55,344 bases of DNA from JBCDJG01 sp038748065 (lineage in GTDB: Bacteria; Pseudomonadota; Gammaproteobacteria; Pseudomonadales; Halieaceae): assembly GCA_038748065.1 (NCBI GenBank), contig JBCDJG010000031.1:1-55344 (forward strand). The letters run 5' to 3'. The position numbers and the translations under genes are program-made. Each line of letters starts with the position of its first letter. Position 1 is the stretch's first letter. Below are positions 35,129 through 45,051 of this stretch, piece by piece. The notes beneath the pieces are model-generated. The model was not told where the DNA came from. It saw only the letters and a list, made by a program, of their open reading frames with translations, and ran no database searches.

Positions 35129-36898
35129 ATGATAACGACGTCCATCATGAATCGCTTCGCAGCGACCCTGACCTTAAGCGCACTGCTCTACGCCGCCACC
35201 GCCAGCGCGGCCGCCGGGGACGCTGCCCGCGACCAGGCCTTTAAGGATCAGCGGAGCACGGCACGTTTTCTCTCCCAGGCAACCTTCGGCCCGACGCCGG
35301 GCGATATAAACCAGCTCAGGGGCAGCAGCGCGTCCGAGTGGTTCCAGGCGCAGCTGGCACTGCCGCCCACTTACCTCATGCCAATTTTTGAAGAATATGC
35401 CGAGCGCGCAGAAGAATCCGAATCGGACGACGAGTTCGACTTGCTGGCTAACGAGGGCGCGACCTTCGGCTTCTGGCGAAACGCCGTCAGCGCACCTGAC
35501 CAGCTGCGGCAGCGTATGGCCTTTGCGCTCTCTGAGCTACTGGTGGTATCCAACGGTGGCGGCGAGGTACTGACTGATGTCCCCCAGGCAGTAACCTGGT
35601 ACCAGGACCTTTTGATAGAACATGCGTTTGGCAACTACCGCGAGCTGCTTGAAGCGGTGACCTACTCACCGGCCATGGGCTACTACCTGACCTACATGGG
35701 CAATGAGCGTGGTGACCCTGCCACCGGACGCGTGCCTGACGAGAATTACGCTCGGGAAATCATGCAGCTGTTCACGATTGGCGTGCTTGAATTGAACCTT
35801 AACGGCACCCCGAAGCGAGACAGTGACGGACAGCCCATTGAAACCTATAGCAATGCTGACGTCACCGGATTGGCTCGGGTCTTCACCGGCCTCAACCTCG
35901 ACGAGCGCTTCTATGATGTCGAAGAAGATGCGGACGCCCTCGCCTATAGCACACCGATGGCAATTTTCCCGGAAAGCCACTCGGAGCGACCAAAGCAGTT
36001 TCTTGGCACCACGATACCGGCTAATACGCCCGCCGCCGAGAGCATTGACGCGGCACTGGACCACCTGTTCGCCCACCCGAATGTCGGACCCTTTGTAGGC
36101 CGGCAGATTATTCAACGCTTCACCAGTAGCTCACCCAATAAAGGCTATGTAAAGCGCGTTGCGCAGGCCTTCAATCGCGGCAGCTACCGCTTACCTGACG
36201 GCTCCCAGGTGGGGACGGGGCAGCGCGGCGACCTGGCCGCCACCCTGGCAGCGGTGCTATTCGACCCGCAGGCGCGCAAGCCCAAGGGCAAGGCTGCTGG
36301 CAAAGTTCGCGAGCCCATTCTGCGCTTTACGCACTGGGCACGGGCCTTCCGCGTGCAGCAGGTGACGCCGGAATACAACTGGCAGCTCTGGGACACGTCC
36401 GGGCCGGGCATGCTGGGCCAGCATCCCTATCGGGCACAGTCGGTATTTAACTTCTTCCGGCCGGGCTATGTCGCGCCCGGAACCGAGACCGGCAAGCGCG
36501 GGCTAACCGTGCCAGAGCTGCAAATCGTCAATGCCAGCTCAGTGCCTGGCTATACCAACTTCATGACCGGTTTTGTCTTCGCATGGCAGCAGTATGAGGA
36601 TATTGAGGAGCTGCAGGAGGAATACGATGAGGAAGGCATCGGGCTTGATGCCAGCCGCGTCGTAACCAGCTTCCTCCCCAACTATCGCAGCGAGCTCAGC
36701 AGGGCCGAGGATGCGGACGCCCTGCTGCGGCGACTGGACCTTCTGCTGACCCACGGACAGCTCTCAAGTGCGACACGGAACGCGGTGAAGGAAGCCATCA
36801 ACGCGATCCCGGTCTACGACGAGGAGTCTCTGGACTACCGCGTCAAGTTCGCCATTCTCATGATCATGACCTCACCCGATTACCTGGTGCTGCGCTAG
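35129..36898 (+). CDS. DUF1800 family secreted protein
   Basis: This 589-aa exported protein has a signal peptide (AATLTLSALLYAATASAAA). The conserved start ARFLSQATFGPTPGDINQL and the block VPDENYAREIMQLFTIGVLE, then DVTGLARVFTGLNLD, are hallmarks of DUF1800. The family is nearly always followed by a DUF1501 gene, as here (13-bp gap). Function is unknown; a periplasmic or surface role is implied. I use ATG 35129, since residues from 35075 precede the signal peptide. A probable target of the upstream two-component system. Confidence 0.9.
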   Translation: MITTSIMNRFAATLTLSALLYAATASAAAGDAARDQAFKDQRSTARFLSQATFGPTPGDINQLRGSSASEWFQAQLALPPTYLMPIFEEYAERAEESESDDEFDLLANEGATFGFWRNAVSAPDQLRQRMAFALSELLVVSNGGGEVLTDVPQAVTWYQDLLIEHAFGNYRELLEAVTYSPAMGYYLTYMGNERGDPATGRVPDENYAREIMQLFTIGVLELNLNGTPKRDSDGQPIETYSNADVTGLARVFTGLNLDERFYDVEEDADALAYSTPMAIFPESHSERPKQFLGTTIPANTPAAESIDAALDHLFAHPNVGPFVGRQIIQRFTSSSPNKGYVKRVAQAFNRGSYRLPDGSQVGTGQRGDLAATLAAVLFDPQARKPKGKAAGKVREPILRFTHWARAFRVQQVTPEYNWQLWDTSGPGMLGQHPYRAQSVFNFFRPGYVAPGTETGKRGLTVPELQIVNASSVPGYTNFMTGFVFAWQQYEDIEELQEEYDEEGIGLDASRVVTSFLPNYRSELSRAEDADALLRRLDLLLTHGQLSSATRNAVKEAINAIPVYDEESLDYRVKFAILMIMTSPDYLVLR

Positions 36899-36911
36899 GG
36901 AGGAACTATCG

Positions 36912-38285
36912 ATGACGATTTCACGCAGGCATTTCCTGAAACTCAGCGCCAACTCGCTGGCGGGCGCATCTCTCGGCGGTATGTCACTGGCCCTCTCTGG
37001 CATTCGGGCACAGGCAGCGGATACCTCTGGCTACAAAGCGCTGGTCGGCGTCTTTCTCTTCGGTGGCATGGACAACCACGACACGATTATTCCCCACGAC
37101 AGCTCAAGCTATCAGCGCTGGGCCAGCATTCGGCAATCCATGGTCAATAGCATGGGCGCCAGCCGAGCTCGCGACAACTTATTGCCGCTGACTAATCCCG
37201 GCGGCTTCGGCAGCCGGCGCTTCGCCCTGCCCAGTGAGATGGCAGGCCTGCATCGCCTGTTCGAATCGGGCGCCGCCTCTATCGTGGGCAACGTAGGGCC
37301 ACTGATCGAACCCACCGACCGCAGCTCCTTCGACGCAGAGTCAGTGCGCTTGCCGCCACGGCTGTTTTCCCACAACGATCAGCAGGCCACCTGGATGGCC
37401 GGCGCCCCGGAAGGCGCGAGCTTCGGCTGGGCCGGGCTCTTTGCCGATGCGGCGCAACAAGCCGGCGCAAACCCTGGCGCCGCCTTCTCTACTATTACCA
37501 CCGGCGGCGCGGACCTGCTGATCACCGGGCGCGATACCGCGCCCTACCAGGTCGGCGAGGAGGGAGCCGCACAGGCTTACATACTGGAGGACCTTGAGGG
37601 GGATCTGGGCGAGGCTATGCGCAGGCATTTCGCTGCAACAGGCTTCAGGCCCGGCAACCTGCTGCGCCGCGATATCGCAGACAAGCTGCATGCTTCCTAC
37701 GATGCCAACGAGCAGTACAACCTGGCGACCCAGTCAGGCGGCGGGGCCAGCACGGCCTTTCCGCCCACGCCACTTGGGCAGCAATTGGCCGCTGTGGCCA
37801 ATGCCATTGCCGTGCGCGAGCAGCTCGGCGTGAGTCGGCAAATCTTCACCGCGGCTATGGGGGGCTTTGATACCCACTCAGCCCAGGCGCGAGACCTGCC
37901 CATGCTCCAGCAGGAATTAGCGGATGCTGTAGAGGCCTTCTACCAGGCCATGACTGAGCTGGGGCTCGAACAGGACGTAACACTCTTCACCACCTCCGAC
38001 TTCGGTCGCACCCTGGCCATTAACGGCGACGGTACCGATCACGGCTGGGCGGCGCATCACTTCATCGTCGGCGGCGCTGTGCAGGGGGGGCAGATTTTTG
38101 GCGACATACCAGAGGCAGACTTCGACCATCCCCAGGACGCCGGCGGCGGCCGCCTGATCCCAACGATGTCCGTCGAGCAGTTCGCGGCGCCCATGGGCGC
38201 CTGGTTCGGGCTGAGTGAAGGGGAGCTGGCCAGCGCACTACCCAACTTGCGCAACTTCGACGCCGGGCCAAACCTGTTTACCTAG
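36912..38285 (+). CDS. DUF1501 family Tat-exported protein
   Basis: The 457-aa product has a twin-arginine signal (ISRRHFLKLSANSLAG), so it is exported folded. Family motifs include ALVGVFLFGGMDNHDTIIP, MGGFDTHSAQ, TTSDFGRTL and GTDHGWAAHHFIVGG, an alkaline-phosphatase/sulfatase-like fold with conserved Asp and His suitable for metal binding. The enzymatic activity is not known. GGAGG precedes the ATG. It is co-transcribed with the DUF1800 gene. Confidence 0.92.
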   Translation: MTISRRHFLKLSANSLAGASLGGMSLALSGIRAQAADTSGYKALVGVFLFGGMDNHDTIIPHDSSSYQRWASIRQSMVNSMGASRARDNLLPLTNPGGFGSRRFALPSEMAGLHRLFESGAASIVGNVGPLIEPTDRSSFDAESVRLPPRLFSHNDQQATWMAGAPEGASFGWAGLFADAAQQAGANPGAAFSTITTGGADLLITGRDTAPYQVGEEGAAQAYILEDLEGDLGEAMRRHFAATGFRPGNLLRRDIADKLHASYDANEQYNLATQSGGGASTAFPPTPLGQQLAAVANAIAVREQLGVSRQIFTAAMGGFDTHSAQARDLPMLQQELADAVEAFYQAMTELGLEQDVTLFTTSDFGRTLAINGDGTDHGWAAHHFIVGGAVQGGQIFGDIPEADFDHPQDAGGGRLIPTMSVEQFAAPMGAWFGLSEGELASALPNLRNFDAGPNLFT

Positions 38286-38410
38286 TTTCTCGCCAGGCAC
38301 ACTGACTGGGTTGAGAATTTAATCCAGGACGCGCTGAGGCAAGGGTACATCTGGACGGACTCGCCTGAGCCGAGTACTGTGCGACGCAAATAATCAGACC
38401 TGCACAGCCG

Positions 38411-39505
38411 ATGAAAAAATTCCTGGTCGTCTCCACACTGATCATCGTTATCGTGGTTGGCTTACTGCTCATGCCGTCGGTGCGCGCGCGTCTGGTGGCG
38501 ATGACTCTTCCCGACTTCCCTGAGTGGCCCGCGCCGCAGGAGCAACTCGCAGCGGCTGATGAAGGCCTCATCTACTATCCGACAAACAGCCCCTATGATC
38601 TTGAAGTGATTCTTGGTCACATGGACTCGGCCCGGCCCACCACGGGCAAGGGCTTTCTCACTTACCCCGAGAGCGCCAGCGATGACGATCCGGCGCCCGC
38701 CATGGTTATTGTGCCCGGCAGCGGCGGCATTGCACCCGGGCGGGAACACGAATATGCGGCCTGGTTCAACGAGCGTGGTATCGCGGCTTTTGTGGTTGAG
38801 TACTACGAACCACGCGGTTTCGGTAAAGACTCGAACTACCTGATTCGCACCTCCTCAGTTACCGAGTTTGATCTGATCGCCGATGCCTACGCGGTACTCA
38901 CACTGTTGCAGAGCAGCCCGCTTATTGACCCAGAACGCATCGGCATTATCGGCTTTTCCTACGGGGGCATGGCGGCGCGCCTGGCTATGGATAGCCGCAT
39001 ACATCAGTCACTCGCACCGGGAGCGGCACCCTTCAGCCTGCACATTGACACCTACGGCCCCTGCTTCCAAAACCTGCAGTCTACCGACGTGGGCGATGCT
39101 CCACTGCTGACACTGCGTGGCACCGAGGATGCCTCCAATGACCTGGCCGCCTGCAATGATCGAGAGAACGAGATAAGAGCGCTGGGCAATGAGGTTGTTG
39201 CAAAAATCTATCAGGGTGCAGGCCACGCCTGGGAAGTCGACAGGCCCCGCGCCATGAGCCCCGATTCGCCTTACCTGGCTGGCTGCGAACTCGTCTACGA
39301 CGAGCGCGGCAAGCCGCTGCTCAATGGCGCGGCACTGAATGACTACGCCCCGGATGCCAGCCACCCGGAAAAGATGCTGGCCCGTTTCACCAGTGCGCCA
39401 AAGTTCCAGGATTGCGTGGGCTATGGCTATATTGTCGGCTTCGACGAGTCCGTCAGGGATCAGGCCTACGCTGATATCGAGGCTTTTCTTTCCCAGTATT
39501 GGTAG
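38411..39505 (+). CDS. Dienelactone hydrolase family protein (alpha/beta hydrolase)
   Basis: The 364-aa product has an N-terminal membrane helix or uncleaved signal (FLVVSTLIIVIVVGLLL). It then has an alpha/beta hydrolase with nucleophile serine in GIIGFSYGGMAARLA and catalytic histidine in QGAGHAWEVD. It resembles dienelactone hydrolases but is longer and probably periplasmic. The substrate is unknown. It is flanked by 80-125 bp gaps, so probably monocistronic. Confidence 0.85.
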   Translation: MKKFLVVSTLIIVIVVGLLLMPSVRARLVAMTLPDFPEWPAPQEQLAAADEGLIYYPTNSPYDLEVILGHMDSARPTTGKGFLTYPESASDDDPAPAMVIVPGSGGIAPGREHEYAAWFNERGIAAFVVEYYEPRGFGKDSNYLIRTSSVTEFDLIADAYAVLTLLQSSPLIDPERIGIIGFSYGGMAARLAMDSRIHQSLAPGAAPFSLHIDTYGPCFQNLQSTDVGDAPLLTLRGTEDASNDLAACNDRENEIRALGNEVVAKIYQGAGHAWEVDRPRAMSPDSPYLAGCELVYDERGKPLLNGAALNDYAPDASHPEKMLARFTSAPKFQDCVGYGYIVGFDESVRDQAYADIEAFLSQYW

Positions 39506-39585
39506 GTAATCTCCCGCCCCGAGGATTCTCACCATCAAGATATTTCTGTATTCTCTTTGTTTCCTAATCGAAACAGGCAGTATCC

Positions 39586-41466
39586 ATGCAGATCGCCAGA
39601 CGTCTGTGCCTTATCGCTTTGTTCATACTCGGCATGGAGCTGAGCCCTGAGGTCCACGCATCGGATGACGATAGCCATGCTCCGATCACTAGCCCAGAGG
39701 AGCTTGACGCACGTCTTCTGACCATTCTTGAAGAAACGGGCCTACCCGGCATGATCGGCACCATCGTTTATGGTGATGAAGTGATCTGGCATGGCGCCCT
39801 TGGCTCTGCAAACACTGAGACAGGGCAGCCAGTGACCAAGGACACGCTATTTCGGGTTGGCTCTATCTCCAAGTCCATCGTGTCGCTTGCGGTCCTCAAG
39901 CTGGTCGAGCGGGGCCAGCTCAGCCTGGACACGCCCATCAGCGAGCTAGCGCCGGAAACGGGCATCAATAACCCCTGGGAGGAGACAGACCCTGTCAGGC
40001 TGGTACACACCCTGGAGCACACCGCAGGCTTTGATGATATTCATTTCAGGGACTATGCCTTCAGTGACCCCGACATCACCAATATCGAAGGCATACAGTT
40101 CAACAACGGTTCACGCGATGTTCGGTGGCGTCCTGGGACGCGCATGGCCTACTCGAATATCGGCCCACCCATAGCGGCCGTCGCCCTGGAGAACGTAACA
40201 GGCATCACGTTTGAGGCCTTCGCTGATCGCGAGATTTTCGAGCCGCTGGGCATGCACAGCGCTACGTTCTTCTATGACGAGGCCGTTGCTGCCAGCTATC
40301 GCGCAAACGGCGAGCCATCCCCTTACATCCATATACCGGTGCGGCCGTCAGGCTCCATGAACGCTACCAGCGCGGATATGGCGCAACTACTAAAGATGTT
40401 CATCGCACGCGGCTCTCTAGGCGATGAACAGATCATTCAACCGGCCTCGCTGACGCGAATGGAAACACCTATGACTACCGTCGCGGCGCGGGCAGGACTG
40501 AAAGCCGGCTATGGACTCAGCAATTTCACAAGCGTCCGGAACGGCTTCGTTTTCCACGGCCACACGGGCGGCATTGACGGTTTCGTCTCCAATTATGCCT
40601 ATCTCCCCGAAGCCGGTCGCGGATTCTTCTACTCACTGAATCAGCCAAATCGGGAAGCGCTTCGCCAGATCCGTGACGTACTTGTCGACTATGTCACGCA
40701 GGATCTACAGCCCCCGCCCAAGACCCCTCAAAAGAGCGAGACTAACCTTTCCGGCTTTGAGGGCCTGTACCAGCCGGACTCGCCCAGAAACGAACTGTTC
40801 GCTGGCCTTGAGAGGTTAATATTCAGCGACGTTCGCGCTGAGGACGGCAGACTGAAGGTGTCTCCCCTGATAGGCGACGCGACAGAGTTGCTGCCTTTGG
40901 GAGACGGCCAGTTTCGCGGCGTCGAAGACGCCATGGCGACTGCAGCCTTTGTAACCTCACCGGATAACGAGTTGCTTCTGCAACGCGGCATGAACACCTT
41001 ACAGCAAATAGGGCCGGTGAAAGCCTACGGCCGCTTACTGCTACTGGCCTATGGGCTTTCTCTTTGGTTGAGCAGCTTGCTCTTCGCGCTGTACTGGCTG
41101 GGGAGGAGGGTTCGCGCAAAGTACCGTGGTGCAGCGATTCCCCACCTGCGAGTGCGGAGTCTGCCAGCCCTCGCCGCAACAAGCCTTGCGCTAATCTTTG
41201 GTCTGATAGCGGCCATGTCGGGTCTAACGAGTCCCGCAGACCTTGCCGTGCCGACAGGCCTCACTGTAGGCCTCTGGGTCGCGTCTCTGCTCTTCCCGCT
41301 GATGGCCGGCTTAGCGCTGTACGCTGTCCTGTCTACAATCGGCCGGCGACGGGAAGTCGGCACGCTCGTCTGGCACCACTCACTGCATACCGCCCTGGGA
41401 CTGGCTGTTCTGGCGATCTTTATGCTGCAGTTTGGATGGGTGGGATTAAGGCTATGGGCCTTCTAG
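39586..41466 (+). CDS. Serine hydrolase (beta-lactamase/class C, PBP4*-like) with C-terminal membrane domain
   Basis: The 626-aa product has a signal peptide and then a class C beta-lactamase-like domain (about 35-375): SxxK with Ser93 (VGSISKSI), YxN in MAYSNIGPP and HTGG in FHGHTGGIDGF. A linker follows, then four hydrophobic helices (about 480-625). Such proteins are esterases or peptidases more often than true beta-lactamases. The membrane anchor places the catalytic domain on the periplasmic face. Confidence 0.9.
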   Translation: MQIARRLCLIALFILGMELSPEVHASDDDSHAPITSPEELDARLLTILEETGLPGMIGTIVYGDEVIWHGALGSANTETGQPVTKDTLFRVGSISKSIVSLAVLKLVERGQLSLDTPISELAPETGINNPWEETDPVRLVHTLEHTAGFDDIHFRDYAFSDPDITNIEGIQFNNGSRDVRWRPGTRMAYSNIGPPIAAVALENVTGITFEAFADREIFEPLGMHSATFFYDEAVAASYRANGEPSPYIHIPVRPSGSMNATSADMAQLLKMFIARGSLGDEQIIQPASLTRMETPMTTVAARAGLKAGYGLSNFTSVRNGFVFHGHTGGIDGFVSNYAYLPEAGRGFFYSLNQPNREALRQIRDVLVDYVTQDLQPPPKTPQKSETNLSGFEGLYQPDSPRNELFAGLERLIFSDVRAEDGRLKVSPLIGDATELLPLGDGQFRGVEDAMATAAFVTSPDNELLLQRGMNTLQQIGPVKAYGRLLLLAYGLSLWLSSLLFALYWLGRRVRAKYRGAAIPHLRVRSLPALAATSLALIFGLIAAMSGLTSPADLAVPTGLTVGLWVASLLFPLMAGLALYAVLSTIGRRREVGTLVWHHSLHTALGLAVLAIFMLQFGWVGLRLWAF

Positions 41467-41553
41467 CCCGATGACACTGCGTAGCCACCATTGAGCTGCC
41501 TTTATATTGGCCTTCCCTGGCCAGCTTGGGGCGCATCAATGAACTGCAACAAA

Positions 41554-42519
41554 TTACAGTTCATCTAACTCCTCTTTGAGGGATTCGTCGTTGGTATTTT
41601 CCAGCTGCGCGTAGAGCTGCCCGGCGCGTGCAGACTCGCCCGTTGCCTTGAGCAGATTTGCCAGGCGATACCTGGCCCAGTCTCGCGAGGGCACATCCCG
41701 GTGGTAATAGGCTTCATCGAGAAACTGTTCGAGCGCGGCAATACCCGCCTGTTCATGCGACCCGAGCTTGTCGGCAACTCGGCCCATCTGGTAAAGCGCC
41801 GCGAGACGAGCATTATCGACCAGCAGGTTGTCACTTCCGTCCTGCGCCGCGCTCTCAAAGTAGGCATAGGCGGCTTCCAGGTCATCTTTCTGACGCTTGC
41901 GGAAGCCCGCCATCAGCAGCACGCGGCTGTCATCCGGATACTGCTCGAGCGTGGCCGCCAGCACTGCGTCAGCCTCGCTATCTTTATCGTCTTTCCAGAG
42001 TATCTTGGCATCGACCAGCGCCGCCTCAACCGGGTCAAGCTCGCGCAGCACAGGCAGCCTTACCTGCACCTCATCGCGCTCACCGCCCGCGATCGAAGGC
42101 ACGTAGAGATGAAAATCAATCAGCATCTTCAGGTAATCGACATTATCGGGCGCCAATTCAACTGCCCGCGTAAAGCCACTGCGCGATTTCTTGGCATAGC
42201 TGAAGGCCTTGATCACCGAGCTTTGGGCACGCGCTCCCATTACGCTGCCATAGAGAAACTGCACGGCAGCATCATCGGGCGCGTCGTCAACCACGCGCTT
42301 AATCCATTTCTCCGCCTCACTGGCGTCATTCATCTGCATATAGACTTCTGCCAGTTTTGCCTGCGCATCGGCCTGCTTGGAATCGGTACGCAGCAAAGCG
42401 ATGGCATCGTCGTAGCGCTCTGCAGTGAGCAGTTCATCGACGGCCTCCAGATCGGCGGCCAGCACAGGGGTAGCGAGCATAAAGGTTGATAGAGCAAAGG
42501 CACACAGCGTTGACTTCAT
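41554..42519 (-). CDS. Tetratricopeptide-repeat periplasmic protein
   Basis: The 321-aa product has a signal peptide (ALSTFMLATPVLA) and tandem helical TPR-like repeats (for example LAEVYMQMNDASEAEKWIKR and VLLMAGFRKRQKDDLEAAYA). It is the last gene of the ABC exporter operon, 50 bp after the permease, with AAGGAGA before its ATG. It probably acts as a periplasmic scaffold for the exporter or its cargo. No enzymatic motif is seen. Confidence 0.85.
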   Translation of the reverse strand: MKSTLCAFALSTFMLATPVLAADLEAVDELLTAERYDDAIALLRTDSKQADAQAKLAEVYMQMNDASEAEKWIKRVVDDAPDDAAVQFLYGSVMGARAQSSVIKAFSYAKKSRSGFTRAVELAPDNVDYLKMLIDFHLYVPSIAGGERDEVQVRLPVLRELDPVEAALVDAKILWKDDKDSEADAVLAATLEQYPDDSRVLLMAGFRKRQKDDLEAAYAYFESAAQDGSDNLLVDNARLAALYQMGRVADKLGSHEQAGIAALEQFLDEAYYHRDVPSRDWARYRLANLLKATGESARAGQLYAQLENTNDESLKEELDEL

Positions 42520-42569
42520 TGGGTCTTTCTCCTTGGGGCTATCATTGTTTAGTGGTGTTCAGGCAGTAC

Positions 42570-45011
42570 TCATTCGTGGCGCAAGGCCAGCACGGGATTC
42601 GAGCGCGCGACCTTCAGCACGCGGCCACCCACGGTTAGCACCGCAAGCAGTATTGACGTCAGGCCCGCTAGCACCAGAATCGGCACCTGCGTGGTAATGC
42701 GATCTTCGGAAAAGATGTCGAGGTATAGGCTCGTGGCGATAAACGCGCAGGGCAGCGCCAAGGCCAGAGCCAGGAGTACCGGCCTCAGGAACCTCCACAG
42801 CATCAGCCCGACCAGGGACGCGGTACTGGCACCCAAAGACTTACGGATGCCAATTTCCTTGGTGCGCTGCGCCGCCATAAATGCGGTCACGCCAAAAAGC
42901 CCGACCAAGGCCAGTAGCAGGGCCACCGAGGCAAAACCCGCGAGCGAAGCGCTGGCGACAGTCAGAATATTGAACAGCTGCAGGAAAACGTCGGATAGAA
43001 ACTTGCCGCTGATCGGATACTCGGGAATAACCTGCTCCCACACCTCTTCAATGGCCTCTACGGCCTCCAGCATTGAGCCGCCCGCTCGCAGCCGGATGGA
43101 CAAATCAGAGTACTTTTCCGGCTCCATAAAGAACACCTGCGGTCTGAGCAGGTTCACCTGACCAAGATGTGGCAGCGTTGCCAGCACGCCCACGACGACC
43201 ATCTCTGTGGTCTCTTTGTCATCGTCCTTGCCGTAAATTCTCTGGCCCAGCGCGCTCTGGGGCGAGTCGAAGCCAAGCGTCGATACGGCCAACTCGTTGA
43301 TCAGTACGTTGTAGATACCCGGCTCGTCCGATCTATGGCGATCGCTGTTGATGTCCCTGTTAAAATTGCGTCCGGCCAGTATCTCAATGTCATAGAGCTC
43401 GACGAACTCGGGCGCCACGTAAAGCTGATTGATCTGCGGCGCTGTATCACTGCCGTCTTTGTCTCGCGCAAGGCGGGTAGCACTCCACTTGGTGGCAAAG
43501 GGCACCGTCGATGCCAGCGCGACCCCATCAACCTCGGGCAAGGCCTCCAGCTCCCGGCTTAGCGTTTCAAGGCGCGACTGCTTGTCGTCCATCTTCAGCG
43601 AAGACAGTTGCAGCGCGTAAGTCTCGTCCCGCGGAAAGACATAGCTGGATTCTTCGACCTTGAGGTTTTGCGCGTAGACGACCACAACAAGCGCAAGCAT
43701 AAAGGCAGAAATTGCAAACTGCGCGCCAAGCATCAGCGAGCGGACCCAGGCGCCCTGCCGACCCTGCCGATTCTCGTCGCGTAAGGCCGCGATGGGGCTG
43801 GATCTCGTGATCACCCAGGCTGGGTAGGCGCCGGCAGCAAGACCCACCAGAACAGCGGTCAGGATCAGCGTGGGAAGCTCTGAGGCATAGCTCAGCACCA
43901 GCGCTCTGCCGGTCACTTTATTGTAGGCGGGTATCAACAGCTCAAGACAGGCAAGGGCACCCAGCATACCGACGCTGGTGATAACCAGGCTCTCCACCTG
44001 GAACTGCGCCAGCAGCTGCACGCGCGACGCGCCCATGGTTTTGCGCAGCCCCACCTCACGGCTACGGCCCAGAGCTTGAGCAGTGGCCAGATTGGTGTAG
44101 TTGACGCACACAATGACCAGCACCAGGAGACTGAGGAGCTGGATGATTGAAGTTACCGGGATGCCAATATTCTGAAATATAGAGAGGTTTGCTTCGACCA
44201 GGGGCGAGGCGTAAAAGCCCAGCGCCATTTCGTCCTCATCAGGGCGCTTGTGCCGATCAAAGAGAGCGCCCAACTGCGCATCCAGCCAGGTTACATCAAG
44301 AGTGGCGGGCAACAGCACATAGGTATGATCCCAAGACCATATGCCCCCCCAACGGCCTTCGATATTAAAGCTGCTGACCATGCTGAGCGCACTCAATGGC
44401 GCCAGAAATTCAAAGTCGTTATCGAACACCAGCGACGAGTTGAAATGGGAATTCGTTGGCACATCGCGGATCACCGCAGCCACGCGCAGATCCAGCTGGT
44501 TATCCAGCGTGATGGTCTCACCGAGGGCATCAGCTCGACCGAAATGTCGCAGCGCAGTGGACTCAGTCAGGATCATGCTCGAAGGGTCATGCAGCACGCT
44601 GGCATCCCCTGCGATGAACTCAAACTTAAAGATCTGTAAAAACGCTGGATCTGCAAAGCGCACGGCCTGGTTGATTTTTTCGTCGCCGATAGTCAGCACG
44701 CGCGGTCGAATTAATACGCGAGCGACCGCCTCAAGATCCCCAACTTCTGCATCAATCAGCGGCCCTACAGCGCTGTAAGTCGTAATGTCGCGGCTCGAGC
44801 CGCCAATACCCTCACCCTTGAACACCATGCCAACCGTGTAGATTCGATCGCTGTTTTCAAAAAAGAGATCATGGGTTTGCTCATACTTTACGATGAGGCC
44901 GCCCAGCACGAATATCGTCAGGCCCAGCACAAAGCTGAACAGGTTGATCACCGTGTAGGACGCGTTGCGCCGCAAGGTTCGAATGGCAATGATCAGATAA
45001 TTCAGCAACAT
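42570..45011 (-). CDS. Large ABC transporter permease with two FtsX/MacB modules
   Basis: The 813-aa product contains two MacB-like halves. Each has a membrane helix, a periplasmic domain and three further helices. The first begins LIIAIRTLRRNASYTVINLF and carries LARSREVGLRKTMGAS-like sequence (ALGRSREVGLRKTMG); the second contains TKEIGIRKSLGAS. A single polypeptide thus supplies the dimer. ATG 45011, with GGAGAGA upstream, is preferred over the frame opening at 45125. It works with the ATPase and adaptor as a tripartite-type exporter, cargo unknown. Confidence 0.9.
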   Translation of the reverse strand: MLLNYLIIAIRTLRRNASYTVINLFSFVLGLTIFVLGGLIVKYEQTHDLFFENSDRIYTVGMVFKGEGIGGSSRDITTYSAVGPLIDAEVGDLEAVARVLIRPRVLTIGDEKINQAVRFADPAFLQIFKFEFIAGDASVLHDPSSMILTESTALRHFGRADALGETITLDNQLDLRVAAVIRDVPTNSHFNSSLVFDNDFEFLAPLSALSMVSSFNIEGRWGGIWSWDHTYVLLPATLDVTWLDAQLGALFDRHKRPDEDEMALGFYASPLVEANLSIFQNIGIPVTSIIQLLSLLVLVIVCVNYTNLATAQALGRSREVGLRKTMGASRVQLLAQFQVESLVITSVGMLGALACLELLIPAYNKVTGRALVLSYASELPTLILTAVLVGLAAGAYPAWVITRSSPIAALRDENRQGRQGAWVRSLMLGAQFAISAFMLALVVVVYAQNLKVEESSYVFPRDETYALQLSSLKMDDKQSRLETLSRELEALPEVDGVALASTVPFATKWSATRLARDKDGSDTAPQINQLYVAPEFVELYDIEILAGRNFNRDINSDRHRSDEPGIYNVLINELAVSTLGFDSPQSALGQRIYGKDDDKETTEMVVVGVLATLPHLGQVNLLRPQVFFMEPEKYSDLSIRLRAGGSMLEAVEAIEEVWEQVIPEYPISGKFLSDVFLQLFNILTVASASLAGFASVALLLALVGLFGVTAFMAAQRTKEIGIRKSLGASTASLVGLMLWRFLRPVLLALALALPCAFIATSLYLDIFSEDRITTQVPILVLAGLTSILLAVLTVGGRVLKVARSNPVLALRHE

Positions 45012-45051
45012 GGTTGAGTCTCTCCGCGCCGCGAGGGCTCCAATCACACGT

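Noticed and set aside
41539..41564. Inverted repeat ATGAACTG-N10-CAGTTCAT at the 3' end of the TPR gene as a TetR operator or terminator
   Set aside because: It shares ATGAAC/GTTCAT with the TetR motif but the spacing is wrong (14 instead of 3). As a terminator it has no T tract. Probably chance.
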